Positions 27,023 to 35,790 of a stretch of 54,934 nt of DNA are shown one piece after another (position 1 is the stretch's first letter; each line of letters starts with the position of its first letter). The notes under the pieces are model-generated. The model ran no database searches. It was given only the letters and a program-made list of their open reading frames with translations, and was not told where the DNA came from. The stretch is taken from positions 1 through 54,934 of the forward strand of contig JAFGTT010000022.1 in assembly GCA_016933955.1 (NCBI GenBank). The letters run 5' to 3'. The DNA comes from Candidatus Zixiibacteriota bacterium. GTDB taxonomy: Bacteria > Zixibacteria > MSB-5A5 > GN15 > PGXB01. The position numbers and the translations under genes were made by a program.

Positions 27023-28410
27023 ATGAAAAAAAAAAGACCATTGTTGATTTCGGCCGCGAAACTATCGCGGCCATAATTACCCCGCCCGGCGAGGGCGGGA
27101 TCGGGGCGATTCGTATCGCCGGCCCCGGTTCTCAGAAAATAATCGATAAGATATTCCGACCTGCTCACGATAACCGCTTTGCACCGGAACCGTTCCGTAT
27201 GTACCATGGTCATATAATAAACAAATCAAGCGATGTTGTTGACGAAGTGACAACGGTGTTCATGCCAGCCGGACGCTCCTACACCGGTCAGGATCAGGCG
27301 GAAATCTTCTGTCATGGCGGGCAATATGTTCTGAAACGAATCCTGGCGGTTATCTTTGATCATGACGTTCGCCCGGCCGAACCGGGCGAATTCACCCGTC
27401 GTGCTTTTCTGGCCGGTCGGATTGATCTGACCCGGGCCGAGGCTGTGGCCGATCTAATTGCTTCCAAAACCGAATTTGCCTATAGCGCCGCTCGACACAA
27501 CCTGCTGGGTTTTTATTCCGAGCGTCTCAACAATCTCCGAACCAGAATTATTGCTCTCCTTTCCGAAATGGAAGCGGCTCTCGACTTCCCCGAAGAGGAT
27601 TTCGAAACAACCGATCGGGATAGACAGATACAGGCCTTGAAGGAAATTATTAATGAAATTAAAAGCCTCTCAGAATCATATCGATCTGGAAAAATAATCA
27701 GAGAGGGTTACCATATAGCCATAGCGGGTCGACCCAATGCCGGAAAATCATCGCTTTTTAATCTTCTGCTAAATCAAAACCGAGCCATTATTGCTCCCAC
27801 TCCAGGAACCACCCGGGATTACCTGACCGAGTGGATTGATTTGGGTGGAGTCGCTGTTGCCATAACTGACACGGCTGGACTGCGCGGGCGGGCCGGTCTG
27901 ATCGAAAAAGCCGGCCAGGAAACGGCCAGAAGGATATTAAAGGACGCCGATCTGGTTATCTGGATTGTAGATATAGCTCGTAGGAGATGGCGCGAGGAAC
28001 TCGCCGGAGATCTTGATGAAATCCCATTCTCAAAAGATATATTAATAGCTATCAACAAGATAGATAAACGACAGGGTTTTATTAATGATATTGAAGGAGC
28101 GGTGGCGATTTCATGTCGGAATAAAACAGGATTGAGTCATCTGAAAAAAACTCTTTTGAACGGTATTAATATCGATATGCCGGATTTAACCGATCGCCTG
28201 GTGGTAACCTCGGAAAGGCATAGGAAAAAACTGGATAATTGTCTGAAATTTCTTAAAAAGGCCGAAAAAGGTTTTAAAAATATTATCCCGCCGGAATTGA
28301 TCGTATCAGAATTACGATCGGGTATAAATGAAATTGACGAGATAACCGGCAGGATATATAATGAGGAAATTCTGGAGCAAATTTTTTCGAGGTTTTGTAT
28401 CGGGAAATAG
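27023..28410 (+). CDS. mnmE: tRNA modification GTPase MnmE (start separated by an A10 tract)
   Basis: MnmE with MnmG makes the 5-carboxymethylaminomethyl group on wobble uridine of tRNAs. The N-terminal domain (ETIAAIITPPGEGGIGAIRI), central helices and G domain are complete: P-loop GRPNAGKSS, switch TTRDYL, DTAG, NKID, and the C-terminal FCIGK with the farnesyl-like Cys. The natural start ATG 27023 is followed by ten A residues and is out of frame with the body; one more A would give MKKKKTIVDFGRETIAA. The in-frame body runs from 27016 (after the yidC stop) with no ATG, GTG or TTG before domain start, the best alternative being ATT 27040. So either the gene relies on slippage at the A-tract or the tract length is a sequence error. 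Confidence 0.9.
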
Positions 28411-28413
28411 GCG

Positions 28414-30309
28414 TTGTTTCACGTGAAGCATTTTGATTTTGACATTATTGTGGTTGGCGGCGGACATGCCGGGGTTGAAGCGGCCCTGGCCGGGTCGCGA
28501 ATGGGCAAAACGGTCGGGCTGATTACCATGGATAAGAACAAATTAGCCCTGATGTCCTGCAACCCGGCTATTGGCGGGTTGGGCAAATCGCAGATTGTGG
28601 CCGAAATCGACTCCCTGGGCGGCCTTATGGGGCAGGCCATTGATGCCACCGGAATCCAGTTTCGTAAACTTAACCTCTCCCGAGGTCCAGCGGTCTGGGC
28701 TACCCGGGCCCAGGCGGATCGGATCAAATATACTCAATATGTTTCGGATTTTGTCAAAGCCGATCCCAATGTGACCATAATCGAGGATATTGCTTCGGCT
28801 CTTGTTTCCAAGGGCGATCGTGTTATCGGAATCGAAACCGAATCGGGCCGGAAATATTTCTCCGGAGCGGTAATCCTCTGCACCGGGACTTTTCTGGGCG
28901 GATTGATACATATTGGTGAAAAGCAAATTAAAGCCGGTCGGGTGGGTGAACCGGCCGCCTACGGATTGACCGAATCGCTTAAAGCTCATGGATTTGAAGT
29001 CGGCCGCCTGAAAACCGGAACCCCGCCGCGGCTCAATGGCAGGAGTATCGATTTTACTCGTTGCGAGATTCAGCCGGGGATGGAACCGATCCCGTTTTTC
29101 TCATACAAAACTCATCCTTATCACATTAATCAGGTGCCCTGTTATCTAACCTATACCAATGACCGCACTCGCGAAATAATCTCCAGAAACATGCTTCGCT
29201 CGCCGATGTTTTCCGGGCAAATACATTCGGTTGGACCGCGCTATTGCCCGTCAATTGAGGACAAAATCTATCGCTTCAGCGAAAAACCGAGACATCAGAT
29301 TTTCCTGGAACCGGAGGGCAATGGAACCGATGAAATCTACCCCAATGGTTTCTCGACTTCTCTTCCCGAGGAAGTTCAGCACGAGGCCATCCGAACCATT
29401 GCGGGTCTGGAAGAAGCCACTATCACCAGGCCGGGGTATGCCATTGAGTATGATTATTGTCCCGCCTATCAACTCAAACCGACCCTGGAATCGAAACAAC
29501 TGGAGAATCTTTTTATGGCCGGCCAGATCAACGGGACTTCGGGCTATGAAGAAGCCGGGGGGCTGGGTTTGATGGCGGCCATTAACGCTGTCCTGAAGAT
29601 TGATAACCATCCGCCATTTATAATCGACAGGGCTGATGCCTACCTTGGCGTAATGATTGATGATATAATAACTCATTCAACTACAGAACCTTACCGCATG
29701 TTCACTTCTCGCGCCGAATACCGCTTGAGGCTCCGTGAGGATAATGCCCGGGATCGTCTGTTTCCTAATGCGCATCAGCTGGGACTGATTCCTGAGTCTG
29801 ATTATGAGGACTTTATCAGGCTCAGGGAAATCACCGATCGGGAGATTCGACGTCTCAAACGAACCACTGTGGCTGTTTCAAAACTGGATGGGTTATCGCA
29901 CCATTTTGTCCGGCGGGAAACTATCTCTCTGGCCGATCTGCTGAAAGTCCCTGGAGTAACCTATAGTGAGATAGAACCGTTAGACAGCGGCGGAAATGAA
30001 TTGATATCGGAACAAGTAAAAGAGCGGGCGGCTGTCAGTATCAAATATGCCGGTTATATCAAAAAGCAGGAGCGCGAGGTCGAGAAATTCCGCCGTCTGG
30101 AAAACGAACTGATTCCCGATGCTCTGGTTTATCGGCAATTGAACGGTTTGCGCAATGAGGCAAAAGAAAAATTTGAGAAAATAAGACCCCGATCACTGGG
30201 CCAGGCCGGCCGGATCGAAGGTGTTACAACCGGAGATATTGCGGCTCTTTCGATTCATGTCAGGAAATTCCGGATAACCCAGTCCAGACCATCAGCGACC
30301 AACCAATGA
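28414..30309 (+). CDS. mnmG: tRNA uridine-5-carboxymethylaminomethyl(34) synthesis enzyme MnmG (GidA)
   Basis: A 631-residue FAD enzyme that partners MnmE in wobble-uridine modification. The dinucleotide-binding fold VVGGGHAGVEAALAGSRMG lies near residue 11. The signatures CNPAIGGLGKSQIVAEID, GRLKTGTPPRL and GQINGTSGYEEAGGLGLMA are intact, and the C-terminal helical domain is present (TTGDIAALSIHVRK). It starts at TTG 28414 (MFHVKHFDF). The start overlaps a near-consensus parS site at 28415-28430. It follows mnmE by three bases and overlaps rsmG by four. Confidence 0.96.
   Translation: MFHVKHFDFDIIVVGGGHAGVEAALAGSRMGKTVGLITMDKNKLALMSCNPAIGGLGKSQIVAEIDSLGGLMGQAIDATGIQFRKLNLSRGPAVWATRAQADRIKYTQYVSDFVKADPNVTIIEDIASALVSKGDRVIGIETESGRKYFSGAVILCTGTFLGGLIHIGEKQIKAGRVGEPAAYGLTESLKAHGFEVGRLKTGTPPRLNGRSIDFTRCEIQPGMEPIPFFSYKTHPYHINQVPCYLTYTNDRTREIISRNMLRSPMFSGQIHSVGPRYCPSIEDKIYRFSEKPRHQIFLEPEGNGTDEIYPNGFSTSLPEEVQHEAIRTIAGLEEATITRPGYAIEYDYCPAYQLKPTLESKQLENLFMAGQINGTSGYEEAGGLGLMAAINAVLKIDNHPPFIIDRADAYLGVMIDDIITHSTTEPYRMFTSRAEYRLRLREDNARDRLFPNAHQLGLIPESDYEDFIRLREITDREIRRLKRTTVAVSKLDGLSHHFVRRETISLADLLKVPGVTYSEIEPLDSGGNELISEQVKERAAVSIKYAGYIKKQEREVEKFRRLENELIPDALVYRQLNGLRNEAKEKFEKIRPRSLGQAGRIEGVTTGDIAALSIHVRKFRITQSRPSATNQ
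28415..28430. promoter_or_regulatory. parS-like centromere site (15 of 16)
   Basis: TGTTTCACGTGAAGCA differs from the ParB-binding palindrome TGTTTCACGTGAAACA at one base (G for A). It spans the start codon of mnmG, where its coding sense gives FHVKH. Confidence 0.75.
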
Positions 30310-30944
30310 TACATCTTTCCGAAGACAACGCCGGTATTCCGTTTTATCATTCGCGGGAAATTATTTCCAGATATAGGCTTGACGAAATCATTCCGGAATA
30401 TATCCGGACCGTCCTTGATTTTAACAAGTATGTCAATATTGTTTCACGTGAAACAACCCCGGTCAATCTGGTTCGTCTGGCGGCCGACTGTCTGATTCCA
30501 TTTGATATCCTCGGCAGGCCCGAAGGCAGGTTCTTTGATATTGGCTCCGGCGGGGGATTGCCCGGCCTTATTCTGCTTCTGACCCACCCCCATCTTGAGG
30601 CTGTCTTAATCGAAAGAACAGGAAAAAAGGCGACCTTTCTCCGCGATGCAATCAAGCATTTTGACCTTAAAGCCCGGGTGATAGAGAAGGATTTTATTGA
30701 AGCGGCCGGTCAAATGGATCCCGGTTCCTTTCCCCTGGGAACGATGAAGCTGGTTCGCCTGGATTTGAAAATACTCGGCCGGGCGATTAGTCTCCTCAAA
30801 CCATCCGGGAATTTTATCTACTATGCCGATTTTGATTCGGCCGCGATCAAAATCCCGCCCGGTTTTAGGGCTGGCTCCCACCGATATTATCTGGATGATA
30901 ATAAACAACTTCGCACCTTCACTATCTTTTCGGCCGAGGCTTGA
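30306..30944 (+). CDS. rsmG: 16S rRNA (guanine-N7)-methyltransferase RsmG (GidB)
   Basis: A 212-residue Rossmann-fold methyltransferase that makes m7G527 in 16S rRNA. The SAM site RFFDIGSGGGLPGLILLLTHP lies near residues 75-95, followed by LIERTGKKATFLRDAI. The ATG overlaps the mnmG stop (ATGA), the normal arrangement. The N-terminal part contains the helix NKYVNIVSRETTPVNLVRLA; the exact parS site at 30440-30455 encodes its VSRET. Confidence 0.94.
   Translation: MIHLSEDNAGIPFYHSREIISRYRLDEIIPEYIRTVLDFNKYVNIVSRETTPVNLVRLAADCLIPFDILGRPEGRFFDIGSGGGLPGLILLLTHPHLEAVLIERTGKKATFLRDAIKHFDLKARVIEKDFIEAAGQMDPGSFPLGTMKLVRLDLKILGRAISLLKPSGNFIYYADFDSAAIKIPPGFRAGSHRYYLDDNKQLRTFTIFSAEA
30440..30455. promoter_or_regulatory. 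parS: parS centromere site, perfect consensus
   Basis: TGTTTCACGTGAAACA is the exact 16-bp ParB-binding palindrome, inside rsmG and about 570 bases before parA. It marks this locus as the chromosome partition centre, close to the origin. Confidence 0.95.
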
Positions 30945-31023
30945 TTTTTTCCTTGCAAAAGGTGTTTTAACATCGTAATCTCTTGTCGTAAAACTGAGTA
31001 GAATTAAGAATACAGAGGTATAA

Positions 31024-31782
31024 GTGGCGAAAATTATCGCTGTGGCCAATCAAAAAGGAGGGGTGGGCAAAACCACCACCGCCATCAATCTGTCCTCCTG
31101 CCTGGCAGTGGCCGAAAAAAAGACGCTTTTGATAGATATTGACCCGCAGGCCAATGCCACCTCGGGAGTCGGGCTCGAAAAGACCCGGATCGAAGCCGGG
31201 ATCTATGATACTCTGATCCGCCGTAAAAATCTTGCCGATGTCATATTATCGACGGATTTGTCCTCATTAAACGTCGCCCCGTCGTCGATCGCCCTGGTCG
31301 GCGCCGAGGTCGAGATGGTCGGCATGATTTCCCGTGAAAAAATCCTGGCCGGGGTCATTGCTCCAATAGTGGATAAATATGACTATATTATTATCGACTG
31401 CCCGCCGTCGCTCGGCCTGCTGACGCTCAATGCCCTGACCGCGGCCCATTCGGTCATGATCCCCATCCAGTGCGAGTATTATGCTCTGGAGGGTTTGGGT
31501 CAGTTGCTCCATACCATCAAGTTGGTACAGAGCAGTCTTAACCCGGCGCTCGAAATAGAGGGCGTCCTGCTGACCATGTACGATCGGCGGCTCAATCTTT
31601 CGAGGCAGGTGGCCGATGAGGCCCGCAAATTTTTCAACAACCGGGTGTATGATACAATAATAAACCGCAATGTTCGTCTTTCGGAAGCACCGAGCTTCGG
31701 GAAGCCGATTATCCTGTACGATATTCTTTCCAGCGGTGCAGAAAATTACATGGCTTTGACCAAGGAGGTATTAAGCCGATGA
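31024..31782 (+). CDS. parA: Chromosome partitioning ATPase ParA (Soj)
   Basis: A 252-residue ParA/Soj ATPase that binds nucleoid DNA and moves ParB-parS complexes. The deviant Walker A ANQKGGVGKTTTAINLSS begins near residue 8. DIDPQANATSG and YDYIIIDCPPSLGLLTLNAL (Walker B region) follow, then EGVLLTMYDRRLNLSRQVA. It starts with GTG 31024 (GAGGTATAA upstream). Its last codons overlap parB by four bases. A possible weak promoter (TTGCAA, 17 bases, TAATCT at 30953-30981) lies in the 79-base gap after rsmG. Confidence 0.96.
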   Translation: MAKIIAVANQKGGVGKTTTAINLSSCLAVAEKKTLLIDIDPQANATSGVGLEKTRIEAGIYDTLIRRKNLADVILSTDLSSLNVAPSSIALVGAEVEMVGMISREKILAGVIAPIVDKYDYIIIDCPPSLGLLTLNALTAAHSVMIPIQCEYYALEGLGQLLHTIKLVQSSLNPALEIEGVLLTMYDRRLNLSRQVADEARKFFNNRVYDTIINRNVRLSEAPSFGKPIILYDILSSGAENYMALTKEVLSR

Positions 31783-32633
31783 GTGGCAAAATTGTCCTGG
31801 GGCGCGGGCTGGAAGCCCTTATTCCGAGCCAGCGGGAAGAGGAGAAAAGTCCCGGCGGCGCGAAATATATCAACCTGCCGCTGACCGTGATCTCGCCCAA
31901 TCCGATGCAGCCCCGACAGGACTTTGATGATAGCAGTCTGGGAGAACTGGCCGAATCGTTTAAAAGCCAGGGAGTCCTGCAACCCATCCTGGTGAAAAGC
32001 GCCGACCAGGGTTATATCCTGATCGCCGGCGAACGCCGTTACCGGGCAGCTCATATCGCCGGTCTGGACAGAATTCCCGCGATCGTGATCGAGGAAAAAG
32101 ACGAGTCCGAGATGCTCCAGATGGCGTTAGTGGAAAATCTTCAGCGCGAGGATTTAAATCCTCTCGAAACCGCCGAAGCCTTCCGGCATCTGATGGATGA
32201 AGCCGGCCTGACCCAGAACCAGCTGGCCGTGGTAGTCGGCAAAAGCCGCGCCGCTGTTGCCAATATGCTTCGTCTGCTGGGATTGCCGGACAAGATCAAG
32301 CATATGATCCGTGAGGGTAAACTGAGCGAGGGCCACGCTCGTGCCATTCTGGCTGTTGATGGCGAGCTGTCGCAGGTGCGTCTGGCCGAGCGGATCGTTT
32401 CGGAAAATATGTCGGTTCGTTCCGCCGAGGATACCGCCCGTAAGGGTAAACGGCGGAAACTGGTGCCCAAAAGAAAAGTGCCGGCCTTAGTCGAGGCTGA
32501 AAATTATTTGAAACAGCTTCTCGGAACGGCGGTAAAAATAACCACACGCCTGAAACGCGGTAAAATTGAAATAGAGTTCTACGGCGAGGAAGATCTGGAC
32601 CGTCTTCTGGAGCTGTTCAGGAAGATTAATTGA
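31779..32633 (+). CDS. parB: Chromosome partitioning protein ParB (Spo0J)
   Basis: A 284-residue ParB. The N-terminal CTP-binding domain holds NPMQPRQDFDD and the catalytic-like GERRYRAAHIAG (about 84-95). Next comes ENLQREDLNPLETAEAF, then the helix-turn-helix TQNQLAVVVGKSRAAVANML (about 146-165) that reads parS. The C-terminal dimer domain follows a basic linker (GKRRKLVPKRKVP). Two parS sites within the upstream 3.4 kb are its obvious targets. It starts at ATGA overlapping parA. Confidence 0.96.
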   Translation: MSGKIVLGRGLEALIPSQREEEKSPGGAKYINLPLTVISPNPMQPRQDFDDSSLGELAESFKSQGVLQPILVKSADQGYILIAGERRYRAAHIAGLDRIPAIVIEEKDESEMLQMALVENLQREDLNPLETAEAFRHLMDEAGLTQNQLAVVVGKSRAAVANMLRLLGLPDKIKHMIREGKLSEGHARAILAVDGELSQVRLAERIVSENMSVRSAEDTARKGKRRKLVPKRKVPALVEAENYLKQLLGTAVKITTRLKRGKIEIEFYGEEDLDRLLELFRKIN

Positions 32634-32647
32634 ATCGAGTTTGACTA

Positions 32648-33436
32648 ATGGCCAAATATTTCAGTCTGATGATTGTCCCCGACGGTGTCGAGAGTCCGTT
32701 CGGGATTAAAATGCGCGCCTGGCTGTTTAAAACGCTGGTAGTGCTGGCGATTCTCTTTGTCATCGCGGTTATTTTGTTCTTTTCATTTTATGGAAAGATT
32801 ATAGCTCGCGCCGCTTTGGCCGATAGATTAGAAAAAGAAAACGAGGATTTGAAAAGATACAAGTACAAGGTGGGGTTACTCGAAGAAAAAATGAATGATA
32901 CCCGCGAAATCGTCGGCCGGATATCACAACTGGCCGGAGTCGATATCGAACTTCCGGAACTGCCGTCGGATTCGGTCCTCTTTGCAAGCTTCGAGAAAAC
33001 TCCCCCGGCCATAATGACCCGATCGGTGGCCGCCGGCGATGGTCGTCCGGACGGTCTGCCTCTTCAGGGCTATATGACCAGGGGATTTCGCGATGATTCG
33101 GCGGGATACCACCCCGGCATCGATATCGCCGCCACGATCGGCACCCCGGTTCTGGCGACCGCATCGGGAACGGTGACCTTCGCAGGCGAGGATTCCGTGT
33201 ATGGCCTGATAGTCATTATCGAGCATGATGACGGTATCTCGACCCTGTACGGTCACAATAGTGAAATTTTGGTCGAAGAAGGCAGCGAGGTTTTGGTCGG
33301 AGGACGGATTGCTCTCTCGGGCAATACCGGTAAATCGACGGCACCGCACCTGCACTATGAAATAAGGGAAAATAATCAACCGGTAAACCCTTTAAAATAT
33401 ATCAGCTATGATGAAGAATCCCATGAGCAAAAATGA
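32648..33436 (+). CDS. M23 (LytM-type) peptidase with membrane anchor and coiled coil
   Basis: A 262-residue murein-hydrolase family protein. One transmembrane helix (TLVVLAILFVIAVILFFSFY, about 30-49) and a short coiled coil (about 55-88) precede the M23 domain. The domain has YHPGIDIAATIGTPVLA (ligands His and Asp), IVIEHDDGISTLYGHNS and APHLHYEIREN (HxH). All zinc ligands are kept, so it is probably an active peptidoglycan endopeptidase facing the periplasm. Its end overlaps the region before bactofilin, and the two are likely cotranscribed; linked M23 and bactofilin genes occur in several shape-determining loci. Confidence 0.92.
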   Translation: MAKYFSLMIVPDGVESPFGIKMRAWLFKTLVVLAILFVIAVILFFSFYGKIIARAALADRLEKENEDLKRYKYKVGLLEEKMNDTREIVGRISQLAGVDIELPELPSDSVLFASFEKTPPAIMTRSVAAGDGRPDGLPLQGYMTRGFRDDSAGYHPGIDIAATIGTPVLATASGTVTFAGEDSVYGLIVIIEHDDGISTLYGHNSEILVEEGSEVLVGGRIALSGNTGKSTAPHLHYEIRENNQPVNPLKYISYDEESHEQK

Positions 33437-33446
33437 AGGTGGAGTA

Positions 33447-33845
33447 ATGAACACAATCATCGGTAAGGACGCCGTTTTTACCGGAACCCTCGACATCAAG
33501 GGATCAGTGCGTGTCGATGGGACCGTTAAAGGCAAAATCGTATGTTCCGACACCGTGACCGTTGGTTCCGGCGGGCTGGTCGAGGCCGATATTGAGGCCC
33601 AGATCGCTGTAGTAGCCGGAAAACTGGTCGGCAATGTAGTCGCCAATGAAAAAGTCGAACTTCAGGCTAAATCAGATATTGAAGGCGATATCAAGACCAA
33701 ATCGCTGGTGGTGGAACAGGGTGCGATATTTTGCGGCGGTTGCCAGATGAAGGAAGGGAGATCTAATCTCGGCTTTATTCCTCCCGAGGAGAAAAAAGAC
33801 TCTCTTATTGTCAAAGATAAGCCCAAAGAGGAAATTAAGAAGTAA
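33447..33845 (+). CDS. Bactofilin
   Basis: A bactofilin (about 132 residues), a beta-helix cytoskeletal protein that polymerises without nucleotide and scaffolds envelope enzymes. The core is seen from TIIGKDAVFTGTLDIKGSVR through GLVEADIEAQIAVVAGKLVG to SLVVEQGAIFCGGCQM, with the hydrophobic repeat every six to seven residues. I start at ATG 33447 because AAGGTGGAG stands just before it; upstream ATGs (33408, 33411, 33423) overlap the M23 gene and lack a site. Next to an M23 peptidase, it probably recruits that hydrolase to a cell-shape site. Confidence 0.9.
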   Translation: MNTIIGKDAVFTGTLDIKGSVRVDGTVKGKIVCSDTVTVGSGGLVEADIEAQIAVVAGKLVGNVVANEKVELQAKSDIEGDIKTKSLVVEQGAIFCGGCQMKEGRSNLGFIPPEEKKDSLIVKDKPKEEIKK

Positions 33846-34090
33846 GTCTGGACGGACAGGCTTCAATATGTGGACAACTCCGCGATTTTGTGGATAGCCA
33901 ACAATCCTATTGAAAGAGTGAGGCTTGCATCATTTTTTTAAAGCCCTAATTTGGTGGCTTTTCCACAACTCATCCTCTCTTTTGGACTTATGATAATTAT
34001 TAAGGTTCCCTTGAAATTTCTCGGGGGCCGAATCCTGTAACGGCCGCTCTGCGGCCGAAAGCTTTTTCCCGAGTCTACGGAGGATACCAA
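33846..34090. other. Candidate origin of replication (DnaA-box-like cluster)
   Basis: This 245-base gap holds three 9-mers that are one base from the DnaA box TTATCCACA: TGTGGACAA (33869-33877), TGTGGATAG (33889-33897) and TTTTCCACA (33959-33967). An A/T-rich run (TTATGATAATTATTAAGG, near 33988-34005) lies beside them. It is 3.4 kb from the perfect parS and just past parAB. No dnaA gene is near. The gap also serves as the leader of the moxR gene. Confidence 0.45.
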
Positions 34091-35092
34091 ATGACCGAAA
34101 GTAAGAATGATCTTAAAGCCGTCGAACAACTTAATGATGCCTATAAAAAAATCAGAAGCGAAATAGCCAAAGTAATTGTCGGCCAGGATAAGGTAATCGA
34201 ACAACTGCTGATTGCCCTTCTGTCAGGAGGGCATTGTCTGCTGGTGGGTGTTCCCGGCTTGGCCAAGACTCTTTTGATCTCAACTCTGGCCGAAATTCTC
34301 GATCTGAAATTTAATCGTATTCAGTTTACCCCGGATTTAATGCCATCCGATATCACCGGGACTGAAATTCTTGAGGAAGATCGCGCCTCCGGGAGCAGAT
34401 TATTCAAATTCGTCAAGGGTCCTGTCTTTGCCAATGTCATTCTGGCAGATGAAATCAACCGCACTCCGCCTAAAACGCAAGCGGCGCTTTTGCAGGCCAT
34501 GCAGGAGCACGAAGTCACCTCGGCCGGACAAACTTTCACTCTCGAAGAACCTTTCTTTGTCCTAGCAACCCAGAATCCAATTGAACAGGAGGGGACTTAT
34601 CCCTTGCCGGAAGCGCAGTTGGATCGATTTATGTTTCATGTCGGGGTGGACTATCCTTCTTCTGAGGAAGAGGAGTTGATGGTCAAAAAGACAACCGTGA
34701 CGCTTGATTATAAACTCGATAAGATTTTGGGCGGTAAAGAAATAATAGATTTACAGCAATTGGTTCGAAGGGTTCCGGTCTCCGATCATCTGATCCATTA
34801 TGCGGTCGAGATTGCTCGGTCAACCCGCCCCAATGAAAAAAACGCGCCTGATTTTATTAAAAACTGGGTTTCCTGGGGAGCCGGTCCGAGAGCCTCGCAG
34901 TATCTGATTCTGGCCGCAAAAACCAGGGCGATTCTGGATGGCCGTCCGACTCCGGGACCCGAGGATATCTGTTTTGCCGCCCTGCCGGTTCTGCGCCACA
35001 GGATTGTGACATCATTCAATGCCGAGGCCGACGGAGTCGATACTCCGGCTATTGTTACCCGTCTGCTGGAAGCAGTCAAAGAAAAAAGCTGA
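34091..35092 (+). CDS. MoxR-family AAA+ ATPase
   Basis: A 333-residue MoxR ATPase, a chaperone-like enzyme usually paired with DUF58 and VWA-domain proteins. Walker A is GVPGLAKT (about 53-60), Walker B VILADEINRTPPKTQ (about 117), sensor 1 VLATQNPIEQEG (about 157), and the sensor 2/lid region with QLDRFMFHVGVDYP. TACGGAGG precedes the ATG. Its usual partner, a DUF58 gene, lies 3.4 kb away at 38480, separated by two membrane-protein genes and a restriction cassette. Confidence 0.94.
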   Translation: MTESKNDLKAVEQLNDAYKKIRSEIAKVIVGQDKVIEQLLIALLSGGHCLLVGVPGLAKTLLISTLAEILDLKFNRIQFTPDLMPSDITGTEILEEDRASGSRLFKFVKGPVFANVILADEINRTPPKTQAALLQAMQEHEVTSAGQTFTLEEPFFVLATQNPIEQEGTYPLPEAQLDRFMFHVGVDYPSSEEEELMVKKTTVTLDYKLDKILGGKEIIDLQQLVRRVPVSDHLIHYAVEIARSTRPNEKNAPDFIKNWVSWGAGPRASQYLILAAKTRAILDGRPTPGPEDICFAALPVLRHRIVTSFNAEADGVDTPAIVTRLLEAVKEKS

Positions 35093-35160
35093 TTTCAAAC
35101 CGGAATGGATGCCGGTTTATACTATTATATATAGGTATATATAGGCCATAGGAGGGAATC

Positions 35161-35784
35161 ATGTTCAACGATTTCAATCTTACCAAACTGCCGCCGTACG
35201 GCAAAACTTTTATCGCCTTTTTCGCCGTCCTGGTCATGTTCCTCGTTGTCTGGATGACCGTGATCGGGTTAATGAGTATCGGTATTATCGGCGAATTGAA
35301 CACCGATCTGGATGATTATGAAGCTGGCGAAGGTTACGGCGAATATGATACCGAAGCCGATTTTAACACCATTCTATCCGACGACAGTGCCGTGACCGCC
35401 CCGGAATGGGCCGATTCGGGCGAACAGGAACCGATTGAATATGACGACCTTGACAAATTTGAGGAGTACGCCCGGCAACAGGAATGTCAGTTGATGTGGC
35501 TCCAGTTCGAAGGGAATATGGCCGAGGCGATCGGACATATCACCACTCAATCCCTGTTGTACTTTGTGGTTTGTCTGCTTTTTGCATTTAGCACCTACCC
35601 GGTAACCCTGAAGAAATGGTTTTTTATTATTCTGGGTATTTTGATAATCGGTCATCTGTTCGGTTTATCCGGTAAGGGATTCTGCTGGCCGGCCAATTTC
35701 CTTACCTATTTTTGCGGACCGGTCATACTGGTGATGTTTTTTATCATGTCGCTGATGATTCTGGTCAATTTAAGGAAAAAATAA
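35161..35784 (+). CDS. Membrane protein in the moxR locus, unknown
   Basis: A 207-residue protein: one N-terminal helix (TFIAFFAVLVMFLVVWMTVIGLM), a very acidic middle section (about 45-105, rich in Asp and Glu), then two or three C-terminal helices. No family recognised. TAGGAGG precedes the ATG by five bases. It lies between moxR and the next membrane gene, six bases away, so these three probably form one operon. The acidic segment should lie on one side of the membrane and might bind cations or a partner. Confidence 0.7.
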   Translation: MFNDFNLTKLPPYGKTFIAFFAVLVMFLVVWMTVIGLMSIGIIGELNTDLDDYEAGEGYGEYDTEADFNTILSDDSAVTAPEWADSGEQEPIEYDDLDKFEEYARQQECQLMWLQFEGNMAEAIGHITTQSLLYFVVCLLFAFSTYPVTLKKWFFIILGILIIGHLFGLSGKGFCWPANFLTYFCGPVILVMFFIMSLMILVNLRKK

Positions 35785-35790
35785 ATCGCG

